Shown here: positions 9,431 to 20,567 of the stretch, piece after piece
Position numbering within the stretch: the first letter of the stretch is position 1
How the letters are laid out: every line of letters begins with the position of its first letter
NCBI GenBank assembly: GCA_001600635.1
Contig: BCKL01000029.1
Coordinates: 20,434-84,433 of the forward strand
Source of the DNA: Leucosporidium creatinivorum
Lineage: Eukaryota; Basidiomycota; Microbotryomycetes; Leucosporidiales; Leucosporidiaceae
DNA: 64,000 nt
Direction: 5' to 3'
Translations under genes and position numbers: made by a program
The notes under the pieces: model-generated
The model's input: only the letters and a program-made list of their open reading frames with translations
Databases searched by the model: none
Told to the model about the DNA's origin: nothing

Positions 9431-11376
9431 GATGCGGGCAATCCCAATCCCTCCAAGCAAGGTTCTGAGCGCTGCCATCTCCCTTGGCTGTAGGTGTCTA
9501 AGCCTCAAGACTCCACAGTGAGTGACAAGCTGACCCGCTCCTCTCTCTCCAGAGCTCATGGGGTTTGTGCTCTCCTCCTACTTGGGGCACAAAGTTGGCC
9601 AAAGGATGCCTCAACTAGCTGGCAGTGTTATTGTCATCATTAGTAAGCTTGTGCAGGTCTTTGCGCTCTCCAAATGGAATTACTTCCGCGCTCGCATCAT
9701 CATTGGCTTCGGCACTGCCTTTGCCATCACCCTCGGCTCTACTCATGAGTTGATGTCAATCAGCTTTATATCTATCCACCGACTTCCAGCAAAGGTTCCT
9801 AGGACCATGTTATTTTGCAGCAGAAGCTGATGGACCTCCTCTCGCAGACCTCTTTGAGCTCGCTCATCCTCATCAAGCTGTTCAGATGGTCACCTTCTTT
9901 GCCGCCTTCTATTGTGAGTTTTTTGATTACTCTTTTGTCCCCCATCTCTGCTCTCACAACCTGCCACAGAGGTGTTGCGCCCCTCGACAATGCTGAACGT
10001 CATTGCCGAGCACTTCGAGCCTTCGCCAACTGCTCCTCTGCGTCTGTCACTAGGGGTTGGCGCTATTATCGCTGCATGGAGTACGTTTGGATGCTCCTAC
10101 ATCTTGACCAATTGGGCGTGGCGGATTTCTGCCTTGCTCCAGGGCCTCGCAAATCTGATTCAGGTGCTGGCGCTCTATTGGGCGTAAATTGTTCAAGTTG
10201 CCGCATGACCCTTATGTAGGAATGCAGTGCTGACATAGTTTCACCCCTTCAGCCCCGAGAGTCCTTGCCGGCTTGCAGCCCAAGGCTGAAAGGACGAAGC
10301 CCGCGACATCCTTGCCGAGTACCACACCAACGGAGACCTGCAGGATGAGCTTGTGATCAGCAAAATGACCAAGTGAGATATACCGCCGACTCGAGGCTGT
10401 AGCTCAGTGCTAACGCCCTCTTGGCCCTCAGGATCGCCACCGCTCTCGAGCTTGAGCAAGAGGCGTCGGCTTTCGGTTATCTCGACTTTCTTAGGACACC
10501 TGCCAACCGGATGCGACTCTTCCTTGTCATCTGGGTCGGCCTCATCGTCCAATGGGTCAGTTCTTGTTCCCTTTCTTGCCTCTCGGTGTTGTCTCATCGT
10601 TTCTCGGTGCCAAGGCGCGCCTGATGCTCCTCGGGCTGTGTGCTGATGCTGTACATCTTACAGATGGGAAATGGCATGATATCCTATTACTTTTTGCCAA
10701 TTCTTGCTGGTTTGGGCATCTCCAGTGTTCCCGCTCAACAAGGGCTCAACGGTGAGCTTTCTCGCCCGGTGCAAAAGGCTGTGGCACTGACAAACACTCA
10801 CTTCAGGCGGTCTCCAAGTTTGGAGCCTCCTGGTGTCTGTGACTGCAACAATCTACTGCCAATCCGTGTCTTGTTGCTTCATGTGGTAAGTTGCCGGCTC
10901 TCGGCGCTTTGTTTCGTCTCTTTTCTTGGCCACCTTCAGCTCGGGCTGACGTCTCGCCGCATCCTTCAATCACAGGCTACTCTCTACTGTTGCAATCCTG
11001 TTCACCTACAGCATGTTCACGGCTTGCTCGGCGGTCTTCAACAGCAACGGAAGTTCAGCAGCGGGCAACGGCGCTGTGGCAATGGTCTTCATCTACTCGG
11101 GCTTCTACAATATTGTCTACTTGGTCTTCTACTACACGTGAGTCCGCTGCTTGTCTCTCCGTGACTCCAACCAGCTTCAGCGCTGACTCTCGTACCAATC
11201 TCGGCGCTCGCTTCCAGCTACGTCCTCGAGATCCTTCCCTTCCTCATGCGCACCAAAGGTATGGCCATCAGTCTTGTATTAAACTATGGTGCTTGCTTCT
11301 TCAATCAGTGAGCGGTGTGGTTTCTCTCACCGCCGTTCTCAAGCTGTCCTTGGCTTTCTCTCAGACACCTGAACCC
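9431..11376 (+). pseudogene. Decayed copy of the MFS sugar transporter
   Basis: Collinear, exon and intron, with the intact transporter at 33101-35888, starting in the exon encoding DPNPSEQGLLSAAISLG and continuing to the intron after FFNQ. The first two exons and the 3' end are missing. Disabling changes include a small deletion in the first retained exon (around 9465), a TGA at 10287-10289 just after the PESP motif, loss of the PESPRWL signature (reads PESPCRL), and loss of the charged loop motif GDKFGRR (reads GHKVGQR). Introns are retained, so it arose by DNA duplication rather than retroposition. A short remnant continues on the far side of the inserted element at 11377-11765. Confidence 0.9.
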
Positions 11377-11765
11377 CAAATCAAAACCCACACAAGCTCC
11401 GCAGTCGCCCGCATGAGCAGTGATCGGCTGGCCTGCAGAGCTGTAGGGTGTAGTAGAGTACAAAAACCTTGCCCCATTGCGTTGGTATTCCTCCAAAGAC
11501 GTATTGGGCACCCCCTGGGGACTATAGGCCTTTGCTCCCCCCTGCCGAGCCCCTTCGCCGAGCTGGACCATCGCCGAGAGGTCATTTGCGAGCGTCTGGG
11601 GCACTTTCGGCGCCTCTCGATGGCCCAGCGTGAAAGAGGGACCCAAAAAACGGCCCCCCAGCGATTTTTGTACCACAACAGAATGTACAAGTTTGGCTGA
11701 GGGAGACGGCTTTCGTTTCTAAGTCCTCGCTCAGCGACTGCGGAGCTTGTGTGGGTTTTGATCCC
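11377..11765. mobile_element. 389-bp terminal-inverted-repeat element (MULE-like MITE)
   Basis: The ends carry a perfect 29-bp inverted repeat (11380-11408 against 11734-11762, inner sequence GCGACTGCGGAGCTTGTG). The host bases CCTGAACCC flank it on both sides (11368-11376 and 11766-11774). The intact transporter has only one equivalent (ACGTTAACCC within CAGATACGTTAACCCG), which acts as an empty site and confirms a 9-bp target duplication. Nine-base duplications with long inverted repeats are typical of Mutator-like elements. It is far too short for a transposase, hence a non-autonomous MITE. Superfamily is inferred from duplication length only. Confidence 0.8.
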
Positions 11766-11774
11766 CCTGAACCC

Positions 11775-12404
11775 GGAGAAGCCCCTACTTTCCACTCCAC
11801 GTCCTCTACCAACACACTCTGCACACCTGTCACATGACATTCCACATCAGCACCAATCCCAATCCCCCCGATACCCCCTCGCCGAAGCTCCTCCTCATGC
11901 TCCTACCGGAGACGGAACTGAATGTACACCTCTTGGAACGAACACTGCTCTCACCTATCTCTCTGCACCATATCCCCGAGTCCACTCCCCGAAGGCCAGC
12001 GAAATACAGGAAAGGCGCCTTGAGAGCGAGAGCTGGCCAGATTGAAAGTGTTGTTGTGGGTTGCTGTTCGACGAGCTGCCTCGGGGCCTCTGTTCCGTAG
12101 AGGTGCGGTGTCGACGAAGACGAGGAACAGAGTGCCCGCTTGGGGAAGACGCTCTCGGGGGAGGAGGGGGAGGAAGGAGGAGTGAAGGAGCGCGTCGAGG
12201 GCCAACACGTGCGAGAGAGCAGGATGTAAAGAAGCAGGGTACAAGAAGGCAGTAGCGCAGCCTGTGAGGTCGACTGAAAGATGTAGCGAGTTGGAGCACC
12301 GGAGACGAGCGACGGGGTAGGAGCACAAGGAGCGAAGTCAGCGAGACGCGACTCTACTCGTGCCGCTTTCTCGTTCCACTCGCTGCAGTTGTACCGGAGC
12401 AGTC
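11775..12404. other. Intergenic, upstream of ERV41
   Basis: Remnant of the transporter pseudogene for a few bases, then about 600 bp with no supported gene. It presumably holds the ERV41 promoter and 5' leader. Confidence 0.5.
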
Positions 12405-14205
12405 ATGGCCTCCATGTCTAACGACGAGACCTACTTCAACTCAATCTTAGCCAAACCACCGCCACTTGTAGCCTTTGACGCCTTCAAGAAGGTCCGCCCC
12501 GTCTCCGGCTCGTCTCTCTAGCTCAGCTGCAGCTCGCTGATCCACCGGACACTACAGACAAATGCTACATACAAGGAGAAGACTGCCAGAGGAGGCTTCC
12601 TCACCCTCATCATCGCTCTCATCATCGCCGTTCTCGTTTGGACAGAGGCGCGCGAGTATCTCTACGGCGAGGCGGGCTACGAGTTCTCGGTCGACAGGGG
12701 AGTGGCCCATGACCTACAGCTCAACTTTGACGCCACCGTGGCGACGCCTTGTCATTGTGAGTTAGCAGGCAACGGAGCGACGAGACGCGGCAAGTGGGTC
12801 GGGGCACAATAGCTGACGTCCTGCATCGCTGAATCACTTACAGACCTCACCGTCGATGTACGAGATGCTGTAGGAGACCGCCTGCACATTAGCGACGAGT
12901 TCAAGAAGGATGGCGTGAGTTTCGGCGCTCCCTGTGCTTCGTGTCGTCGTCCGCAAGGTGGAGGGCTGACCGCTCGCCGTGCTATTGCAGACCACGTTTG
13001 AGATTGGACAAGCGCAGCGACTGCAGAACCTGCACAACCAGAAGGAGGTCTCGGCTTCCAAGATGATCAGCGATTCTAAGGGCCGTCGAGGTGGGTTTCG
13101 CGCTGCTTCGCTTCGAACATCACCGCTGACCTCGCTCCCACCTCTTCAGTGTTTCCCCGAACTGCTCATGTTGTCGATGATGGACCCGCTTGCCGAGTAG
13201 GCTGTCTCGTTCGCCCACGCCCGAGCATATCGCTGACACTCGGCCCGAGCAGATCTGGGGCTCGATGAGCGTCAAGAAGGTTACTGGAAACCTGCACGTC
13301 GTACGTCCCTGCTCGTATCAGCCACTTCCGTAGCACCGCTGACCCTGACACTCCAGACCACCCTCGGCCACGGCTACCTCAGCTGGGAGCACACCGACCA
13401 CGCCCGTGAGTCGAATCGGCTTTTGCAAGCTTTCTCATCGCTCATCCCTTCCCCTTAACAGTCATGAACCTCTCCCACGTCATCCACGAGTTCTCCTTCG
13501 GCCCCTACTTCCCCCGAATCTCGCAGCCGCTCGATAACTCGGCGTAAGTGAACCTCCCTCTCGCGGCGCCCGAGCTCTCGCTGACCCAGTCTTACCTTCG
13601 ATCCAATAGCGAGGTCACCGATGCGCGTATGCTGCTTCCCCTGCCGCCTGCTGCTCTCACAATAGCTCGCTGACAGCTCTCCCGCTCGGCGCAGACTTCC
13701 ACATCTTCCAGTACTTTGTCAGCGTCGTGTCGACGACCTACGTCGACGCTCGTCGCCGCATCCTCAACACGAGTCAATACTCTGTGACCGACATGAGCCG
13801 CGTAACGGAGCACGGAAAGGGAGTACCGGGTAAGTCGCTCAGGCGCCGACTGGTCGCGAGCGCCGAGCTCATCTCTGAGCACCCACAGGCATCTTCATCA
13901 AATACGACATTGAGCCCATGTCGCTCACCATTCGGGAGCGTACTACCACGCTGCTACAATTCCTCGTCCGGCTGGCAGGAATCGTCGGCGGCATCCTCGG
14001 TGCGTTTCTGAGCCCTCTCCGGCTTCCTCGGCGACAACTGACCATCTTTCCGCCAGTGTGCTCCGACTATGGATTCCGCACGTTCGACTTCATGGTCGAC
14101 CAAGTGATGGGCACCTCGGGCAAGGCGCCAATCCCTACCTCGGTGGCCAGTCCGCGACCCGGCTCCAAGACCCCGACGTTGATGAGGACCTTCTCGGATC
14201 GGTAG
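12405..14205 (+). CDS. ERV41: Erv41/ERGIC2-type COPII vesicle protein
   Basis: Membrane protein that cycles between ER and Golgi in COPII/COPI vesicles, working with Erv46 in cargo retrieval. The sequence shows the family layout: short cytosolic N-terminus (FDAFKKTNATYKEKTARGG), first membrane segment (FLTLIIALIIAVLVW), a large lumenal domain starting YEFSVDRGVAHDLQLNFD and ATPCHY, the conserved block ACRIWGSMSVKKVTGNLHV, then HEFSFGPYFPRI, QYFVSVVSTTY and SVTDMSR, and the C-terminal block GIFIKYDIEPMSLTIRE with a second membrane segment (FLVRLAGIVGGIL). I count roughly ten introns, the first at 12492-12557. The start is the ATG at 12405; a second in-frame ATG lies three codons on. Its lumenal cysteines favour Erv41 over Erv46, which carries an extra cysteine-rich stretch. 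Confidence 0.88.
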
Positions 14206-14357
14206 TGATGCAATTTGGCTGTTCTGTGTACTATTGGTGTCAGAGACAAGGGCGAACAGTTGGAAAAGAGGGCGGGCCCTGGCTCAACTTTCGAGCTCAC
14301 CGAGCCCCGCGACGCGTCCAAAGCCTTTCCCTCCCACCTCATTTTCCTCGCTTCATC

Positions 14358-16296
14358 ATGACGACAACACGCAAGCGCTCCAACTCGGTCAAGGAGGCTT
14401 TGGACTCCCTAGAGCCTACAGTCATCGCGGAGCGGCCCGTGTCCTCCTTGAACGACAAGTCGAGCGCCAGCGCCAACAAGAGCGTCAAGCAATCGCTTCG
14501 AGCCGCTCCTCTACTGCCTCGGTCGCCATTGATCAGCTGGCTGGTCAAGCCGTTCCAATCCCTGGCCATCATCGCTGTAACCGTTGCTACGTGGGCTACT
14601 TTCGAGTACACTACAACCTCCCTTAGCGGGCCTTCGAACCCTTTCTCCCCTCTCCTCTTCATCTCGTACCCTCTCACTCCTCAAGTCAATGAGCTCCTCA
14701 ACTCCAACCCACGTTACGGCAAAGGCCCTCACGACGCCTCGTTCCTCCTCTTCTACATTGTCGTCTTCTCCTTCCTCCGCCAATCCATCACAGAGTTCCT
14801 CATCCGCCCTTTTGCTCGGAGCTTGGGCATCAAGAGCGAGAGCAAGTTGACCAGGTTCATGGAGCAGGCGTATGCTATTGTCTACTTTTCGGCCTCGGGA
14901 GGGTATGGGTTGGTGAGTTGGGAGCTGGACGCGTTCAGGAGGGGGGAAAGCTGACGAGCTGTACACGACTGCAGTACGTCATGAGCGGGCAGAAGAGCTG
15001 GTGGTATCAGACCGAGCATTACTGGCTCGAGTTCCCTCACTGGTGAGTCGTCTAGGTAGCTGCAGCGAGCTCGGCAAGCTGACCGCCGAACGCCGACCTT
15101 CGCAGGCGAATGGAGGGAGCCCTCAAGAGCTACTATTTGCTCCAGTTGTAAGTTCTCGATCTATATCAGAGTAGACCTCCACTAATCTTACTCCCCATCA
15201 GCTCCTACTGGTGCCAGCAGATGCTCGTCTTGATCCTCGGGTGAGCTTGCCTCTCTCCTCCTCGCCTTCTCGCTCTTCGCTAACCCAGGCCACCCCAACA
15301 GGCTCGAGAAGCCCCGCTCCGACTTCAAAGAGCTCGTAGTGCACCACATCGTCACCCTCTGGCTCGTCGGGTGGAGTTGTGAGTCTCCCTTCCACCCGCG
15401 CGCCGAACTCGAGCTGACCTCGTTGACCCACTCGCAGACATGATCAACCTCACCATGATCGGCACAGCCATCTTTGTCTCGATGGACTTGCCCGATATCT
15501 GCCTTGCTGTACGCCTGACAAGTCGTCCAGAAGCTCGAGCCCAACGCTGACCCTGACGTTCGACGGCGCGCTCGAACAGCTCTCCAAGTGCCTCAACTAC
15601 CTCGATTTGCAGCACACCTCGGAAGTCAGCTTTGTCTTCTTCCTCTGCGTCTGGCAGTGCGTGTTCTTCACCCCTTCTTCCTCCTCGGCGCTCGCTGACC
15701 CCTCCCTGCCTCCCTCTCCTCCCTCCCTCCCTCCCTGCTGCTCACCCCGCGCTCGCTCGCTCATTCCCCCACCCCAAAGCTACATGCGCCACTACCTCAA
15801 CATCCTCATCCTCTTCTCCGTCTGGAACGAGTTCGACCTCATCCCCCAAGCCTACCGGACTTGGACCGCCCCCGCTGCTCATCCCGATGGCTGGTGGTTG
15901 TTCTATGGCTTTGGATCGGGAGAATTGCCCGAGTGGATGAGGTGAGTTGAAGAAAGAGAGGGGGAAGAGGGAGGAGCAGGGAGAGAGAGAGAGAGAGAGA
16001 CGAAAGAGGGCTGACGTCGAGCCGAGCAGGTACCAAATCTTTGCGCCCATCCTCGCCCTGCAGTTGGTAAACACCTTCTGGTCCTACTTGATCTGGAGGT
16101 GCGTTTTCTTTTCTCTCCTCCTTCCCTTCTCTCCGCTCTCTTGCTGACCGGCCTGAGAGTGAACAGGATCCTCTGGCGCATGATCCGAGGAATCCCTGCT
16201 GCCGATACGAGGGAGGATGGCGAGGATACGGAGGACGAGGGCGAGGAGAAGCAGAAGCCCAAGCCCAAGGCGGTCGAGTCCAAGAAGAAGAGGTAG
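14358..16296 (+). CDS. LAG1: Ceramide synthase, LAG1/LAC1 family (TLC domain)
   Basis: ER multi-pass acyltransferase that joins fatty acyl-CoA to a long-chain base, making (dihydro)ceramide for sphingolipids. The N-terminus is basic and Ser-rich. Several hydrophobic segments follow, and the Lag1 motif is clear: FKELVVHHIVTLWLVGWSY with its paired catalytic histidines, then MINLTMIGTAIF and SMDLPDICLA. Later TLC-domain segments are RHYLNILILFSVWNEF, QIFAPILALQLVNTFW and LIWRILWRMIRG. The tail is acidic then lysine-rich (EDTEDEGEEKQKPKPKA, ending ESKKKR), plausible for ER retention and Lip1-type interaction. About nine short introns, one with a GA-repeat run near 15980-16000. It follows ERV41 by 152 bp in the same direction. 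Confidence 0.93.
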
Positions 16297-16486
16297 ATGG
16301 TCGACGAAGGCTGTCCTTTACATATCATTCGCAGCTCGCTGCTTTAATCTCGACACTCGTTGTTAAACCCCCCTCAACTAAAATGGAACCACCACGTGTT
16401 TTTACAAGCATGTCGTAAAGAGAAACCGCCCTCTGCCCTCGCTGCGAAACCCTCCCTCGTTCTTGGCGACTGAACCCGAATTCGAA

Positions 16487-17611
16487 TCACCTCGCATGCC
16501 CCGAACCCAACCTGGCCAAGGAATCCTCGCTCGTCTCTGCTTCCTCGATGGAATCTGATTGACCGACCTGTTCATCGCACCTGGTTAAGCAGAGGAAAAG
16601 GACGGGAGAAGGAGATAGAGAGAGGACGCACGGCGCGCAAGACCGACTTCTTGCTCGACTCTTGCATCTCGCCTGCGATGATGAGTTCGTCGAGGATCTG
16701 TGGTGGGTGGGGGGTGTCGGTGGAGGGAGGGTCAGTGTGGGGCTTGGGGAGGAGAGATTTGGGGACGGACAGAGTAGGCCTTTTGAAAGTTGAAGATGCT
16801 GGGGAGAAGGGGACGAGCTCGGGGTCAGCTCGGTCGACCCGACGGAGAGAGAGAGAGAGATTGGGAGAGCTCACAGGTCCAACTCGCAGACATTCCCAAA
16901 GTACCGATCCAGCACCTCGACGTATCTGCGTTACATCCGATCCGATCCCATCCCATCCCTTGGTCAGCTGCAGCTCGCCGAACGCGCTGACCTCTCTTCC
17001 CCTCAGCAGCAGCAGCAGCAGCAGCGCAACGCACCGATGAATAACCTCGAGGGTGATGAGCTCGTTATCCTGCTGTCCGATCCCACAGACGAAGAAGAGG
17101 GAAGCATAACGGCGGTAGACGACCTTGGAGTCTGAAGGGAGCAACACGCACGCATGAGCACGGCCTCTCTGTGAGCTGTAATGTAATGAGAGGGAGAGCG
17201 CACCTTTGTACTCTAAGAAATTGCACATCCTTGTCCTACGGGCGAGGACGAGTTGAGTGACGTCCTTGATGATCTTGTCTGTTTAGCAGAGGGAGGGGGC
17301 GTGAGCTGGGAGCTGAGCTGAGCCGGAGGACAGAGAGGGAAGGGAGAGCGAGAACGTACTCTTGTTGCGGGTGGACATTGTAGTGTACCATTTTGCCAAT
17401 CTAACTTTACCTTGTCGTGAGATGAGGAGGATGAAAGAGACGCCTAGAGAGGAGCAGAGCCCGAGTGAGCGTGGAGCTGGGAGAGCTGGGAGGGCTGGGA
17501 GAGAGAGAGAGAGATATAGCTGTACCGTTGTCGCGTTCGTTCAGTTGAGTGGACCTGTATTCAAAAGATTAGCTTGAGGTATTGATGAGATACAAAAGAG
17601 TCAACATACAT
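16487..17611 (-). CDS. APS1: AP-1 clathrin adaptor, sigma subunit
   Basis: Small chain of the AP-1 complex that sorts cargo into clathrin vesicles at the trans-Golgi and endosomes. Exons read on the minus strand give the whole longin-type fold: [100 protein letters not shown] and an acidic end ([16 protein letters not shown]). SFLEW/NFLEY and CELD-type signatures favour AP-1 over AP-2 or AP-3. The last acceptor is taken as the AG just before GTCGGTCAATC, since the earlier AG would end the protein early. The best-fitting start is an ATG formed across an intron (AT at 17611-17610, G at 17554), giving about ten extra N-terminal residues. It is divergent from TPS1. Confidence 0.88.
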
Positions 17612-17798
17612 TTGAAGCGAGGTGAGGTAGGGGTCGGCGGAAGAGAGGAGGATCCTCGTCGACGCGTCCAAGTCGACAGGCGCCTCGAGTTCGCTGCGGG
17701 CGAGCGAGAGAGCCCGTCATCCTCAGCGCGACTTTCCCTCTCTTCTTTCTCCCACTTCTTGTTCGTTCTCAGTCCGTATCGACCTACAACTTGCAGCA
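17612..17798. promoter_or_regulatory. Divergent promoter, APS1 / TPS1
   Basis: 187 bp separate the two oppositely transcribed start codons, so both leaders and core promoters must lie here. I could not assign specific factor sites. Confidence 0.5.
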
Positions 17799-20341
17799 AT
17801 GGCAGGAGAACAACGCGGTCGAACTGGCCGCTTGGAACGTCAACGCTCCACCTCTTCTGACCACTCTTTCGACTCTCCCAACCTCTCTCAATCCAAAGGT
17901 CAACTCATCGTAGTAGCAAACAGGTGGGCTCTCGTCTCTCACCTCTGTCACTAGACTCCAACTCACTCACGCTTTATCGTCCAACAGGCTTCCCGTATCA
18001 GTCATCGCCGACTCTTCAGCAGAGGGAGGCTATCGCTTCGTCCCTTCCTCTGGCGGCCTCGCTTCCGCTCTTTCGGGATGCAAGAAGCACATGGACTTTC
18101 TCGTACGTTGATCTCACTCTACTACACACTCTCCCCTGCTCCCGCTCTTCCCAACCACTCGGTCATGACGAGTTCTTCCTCTTCGCGCGGGAGACGTCAG
18201 CGAGCGAAGCGACGTACGAAACGTTGTTGTTGGGCCAAAAGCTGACGCTGTTGTCCATCATCTCCAGTGGATTGGATGGCCAGGTGAGTAGAGCTCTACC
18301 TTATGGGTCAACAGCAACTAACCCCGCTCGACTACACAGGCTTCGACGTGCCCGAGGTGGACCGACCCTTCATCACCAAGAAGCTCCAAACCGACTTCGC
18401 CTGCTCGCCCGTCTACCTCTCCGCCGAGGTGGCCGAGCGCTACTACAATGGCTTCTCCAACTCGATCCTCTGGCCTTTGTTCCACTGTGCGTTGTTCCGC
18501 TTGCTAGTGAGAAGCGACAGCTGACCCCGCCCCCGCCTACTGCGCCGAAACAGACCACCCTGGAGAGATGTCGTTCGATGAAACCGATTGGCTCGCCTAC
18601 CGTCAAGCCAATCTTCTCTTCGCCGAGGCCGTCAAAGAGGTAGTCAACTCGGGCGACATTGTCTGGGTGCAAGGTCCGCCCTTCCCCTCCCCTCTCCTCC
18701 TCCCCTCTTCCCACTGACCCCGCTCCCTCGCTCGTAGACTACCACCTCTGCCTCGTCCCCGTCTTCCTGCGCGACCTTCTCGGCCGCGACCCCGCCTCCA
18801 TGGGCGAAGATGCCCAAGGCTCAGTCGCAGGAATGTTCAACGGCTTGACCCTCGGCCCTCAGTCGGCCAACACAAATCCCAATACCAAGAAGCCGACGGG
18901 CATCAACGGCACGCATGGAAAGGAGTATGTCTCGGAGGTGCAGATTGGTTTCTTCCTACACACGCCGTTCCCTAGTTCTGAGGTGTTCCGGTGAGTTTCC
19001 GAAGTCTCGGCGTTGGGAGGAGGAGAGAGAAGCTGACGATATTGACTTCAACAGCGTCCTCCCCGTCCGTCGTGAGATCCTTCTCGGTATCCTCAACTGC
19101 GACTTGATCGGCTTCCACACCTACGACTACGCTCGTCACTTCCTCTCGAGCGCTTCCCGTCTTCTCGGCCTCAAGTGCACTCCCAACCGTACGTTCTCTC
19201 GCCTCGGTCGCTGATCGTGCGTACAGAGCTAATGCTCTCCTCTGCGATGCTACAGGCGTCGAACTCGTCGGCCGTCATGCCACCGTCGGCACTTTCCCCA
19301 TCGGTATCGACCCTTCGCAGTTCCTCGAGGTGGGTTCTCAGCGCTCCCGTTCTCCTCGCTCAACCGCTCACTCCCTTTGTGCGCTACAACAGTGCCTCGA
19401 GCGCGAGTCGGTCATCAACCGCGTCGCCGCCCTGCGCCGTCGTTTCGAAGGCGTCAAGATCATCGTCGGCGTGGACCGTCTCGACTACATCAAGGGCGTT
19501 CCGCAAAAGCTGCACGCCATGGAAGTCTTCCTCGACGAGCACCCCGAATGGATCGGCAAGGTCGTCTTGGTCCAAGTCGCCGTCCCCTCGCGTCAGGATG
19601 TCGAGGAGTACCAGAACTTGAGGAGCGATGTCAACGAGTTGGTCGGGAGGATCAATGGACGGTTCGGCACGGTCGAGTTTATGCCGATTCATTTCATGCA
19701 TAGGAGTATTCCTTTCGAGGAGCTCACGGCGTTGTATGCTGTCAGTGATGCGTGCTTGATCACCTCCACTCGCGACGGCATGAACTTGGTTCGTCTCCTT
19801 CTCTTCTCTCCTCGTCTTCCCCTTCTCTCTCGCTGACCTCTTCCTTCTTCTCCTCAACAACAGGTCGCCTACGAGTACATCGCCTGCCAACAAGAGCGTC
19901 ACGGCGTGCTCATCCTCTCGGAATTTGCCGGCGCCGCTCACTCGCTCAACGGCTCGCTCATCGTCAACCCCTGGAACACGGCCGAGACGGCCAATGCCCT
20001 CAACCATGCCCTTACGATGGATGCCGCCAGTAGGGAGGACAATCACAACAAGCTGTTCCGATACGTTAGCAAATACACGGCGGCGCATTGGGTGAGTCCT
20101 CGCTTTCTCGGCGTTGAGTTGGCAGGTGCGAGTGCTGACCAGGTGCACATTGAACAGGGAACTGGCTTTGTGGCTGAGTTGATGGGAGTCGCCGAGAAAG
20201 AGGACGATGAAGTCCCTGCTCGTGAGTCGTCTTGAAGCTGGCTTTCGCTCTCGTCGACCGAGCTGACCATTTCGCACTTGCTCTCCTCCTTCGCAAGGCG
20301 GACCCCATGGACGCCTGCAGCGCAAGATCACTGGTCGCTAG
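17799..20341 (+). CDS. TPS1: Trehalose-6-phosphate synthase (GT20)
   Basis: Cytosolic enzyme making trehalose-6-phosphate from UDP-glucose and glucose-6-phosphate, central to stress tolerance. Hallmarks in order: LIVVANRLPVSV, FVPSSGGLASALSG, WIGWPG (split by an intron), YHPGEMSFDE, DYHLCLVPVFLRD, IGFFLHTPFPSSEVFR, DLIGFHTYDYARHF, VGVDRLDYIKGVPQKL, QVAVPSRQDVEEYQ, FEELTALYAVSDACL, TSTRDGMNLVAYEYIAC and LSEFAGAAHSLNGSLIVNPW. About eleven introns, all with GT-CTGAC-AG logic. There is no phosphatase domain, so this is the synthase subunit. An extra segment of about 45 residues, Asn/Gly/Thr-rich, separates FLRDLLGRD from IGFFLHTPF. An N-terminal Ser/Arg-rich extension of about 38 residues precedes the enzyme. 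Confidence 0.95.
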
Positions 20342-20567
20342 ATTTGGTAGTCTTTGATAGCTCGCAATTTCTTTGTACATGCTTCGCCTCGAGATTTCTA
20401 GACTGCAGCGAAGTAGTGAAGACATGCAAGCTTGGACCAAGGCTCACGCCGAGAATCCGGCTTTTGCGGGCTGCCTTCCTCCTCTACCTCGTCTCATCTC
20501 AGCGCAACACCTCTCGGCCCCCAGAGTAGCACCTCTTCATATTCCTCTCAGCGTACAACCTCCCGCC

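Noticed and set aside
9431-11376. RIP-type mutation as the cause of transporter decay
   Set aside because: C-to-T changes are common but changes in the opposite sense and indels are also frequent. Without counts, directionality cannot be claimed.
19384-20331. 315-codon antisense ORF inside TPS1
   Set aside because: A shadow of the GC-rich TPS1 exons. The plus-strand frame carries all GT20 motifs.
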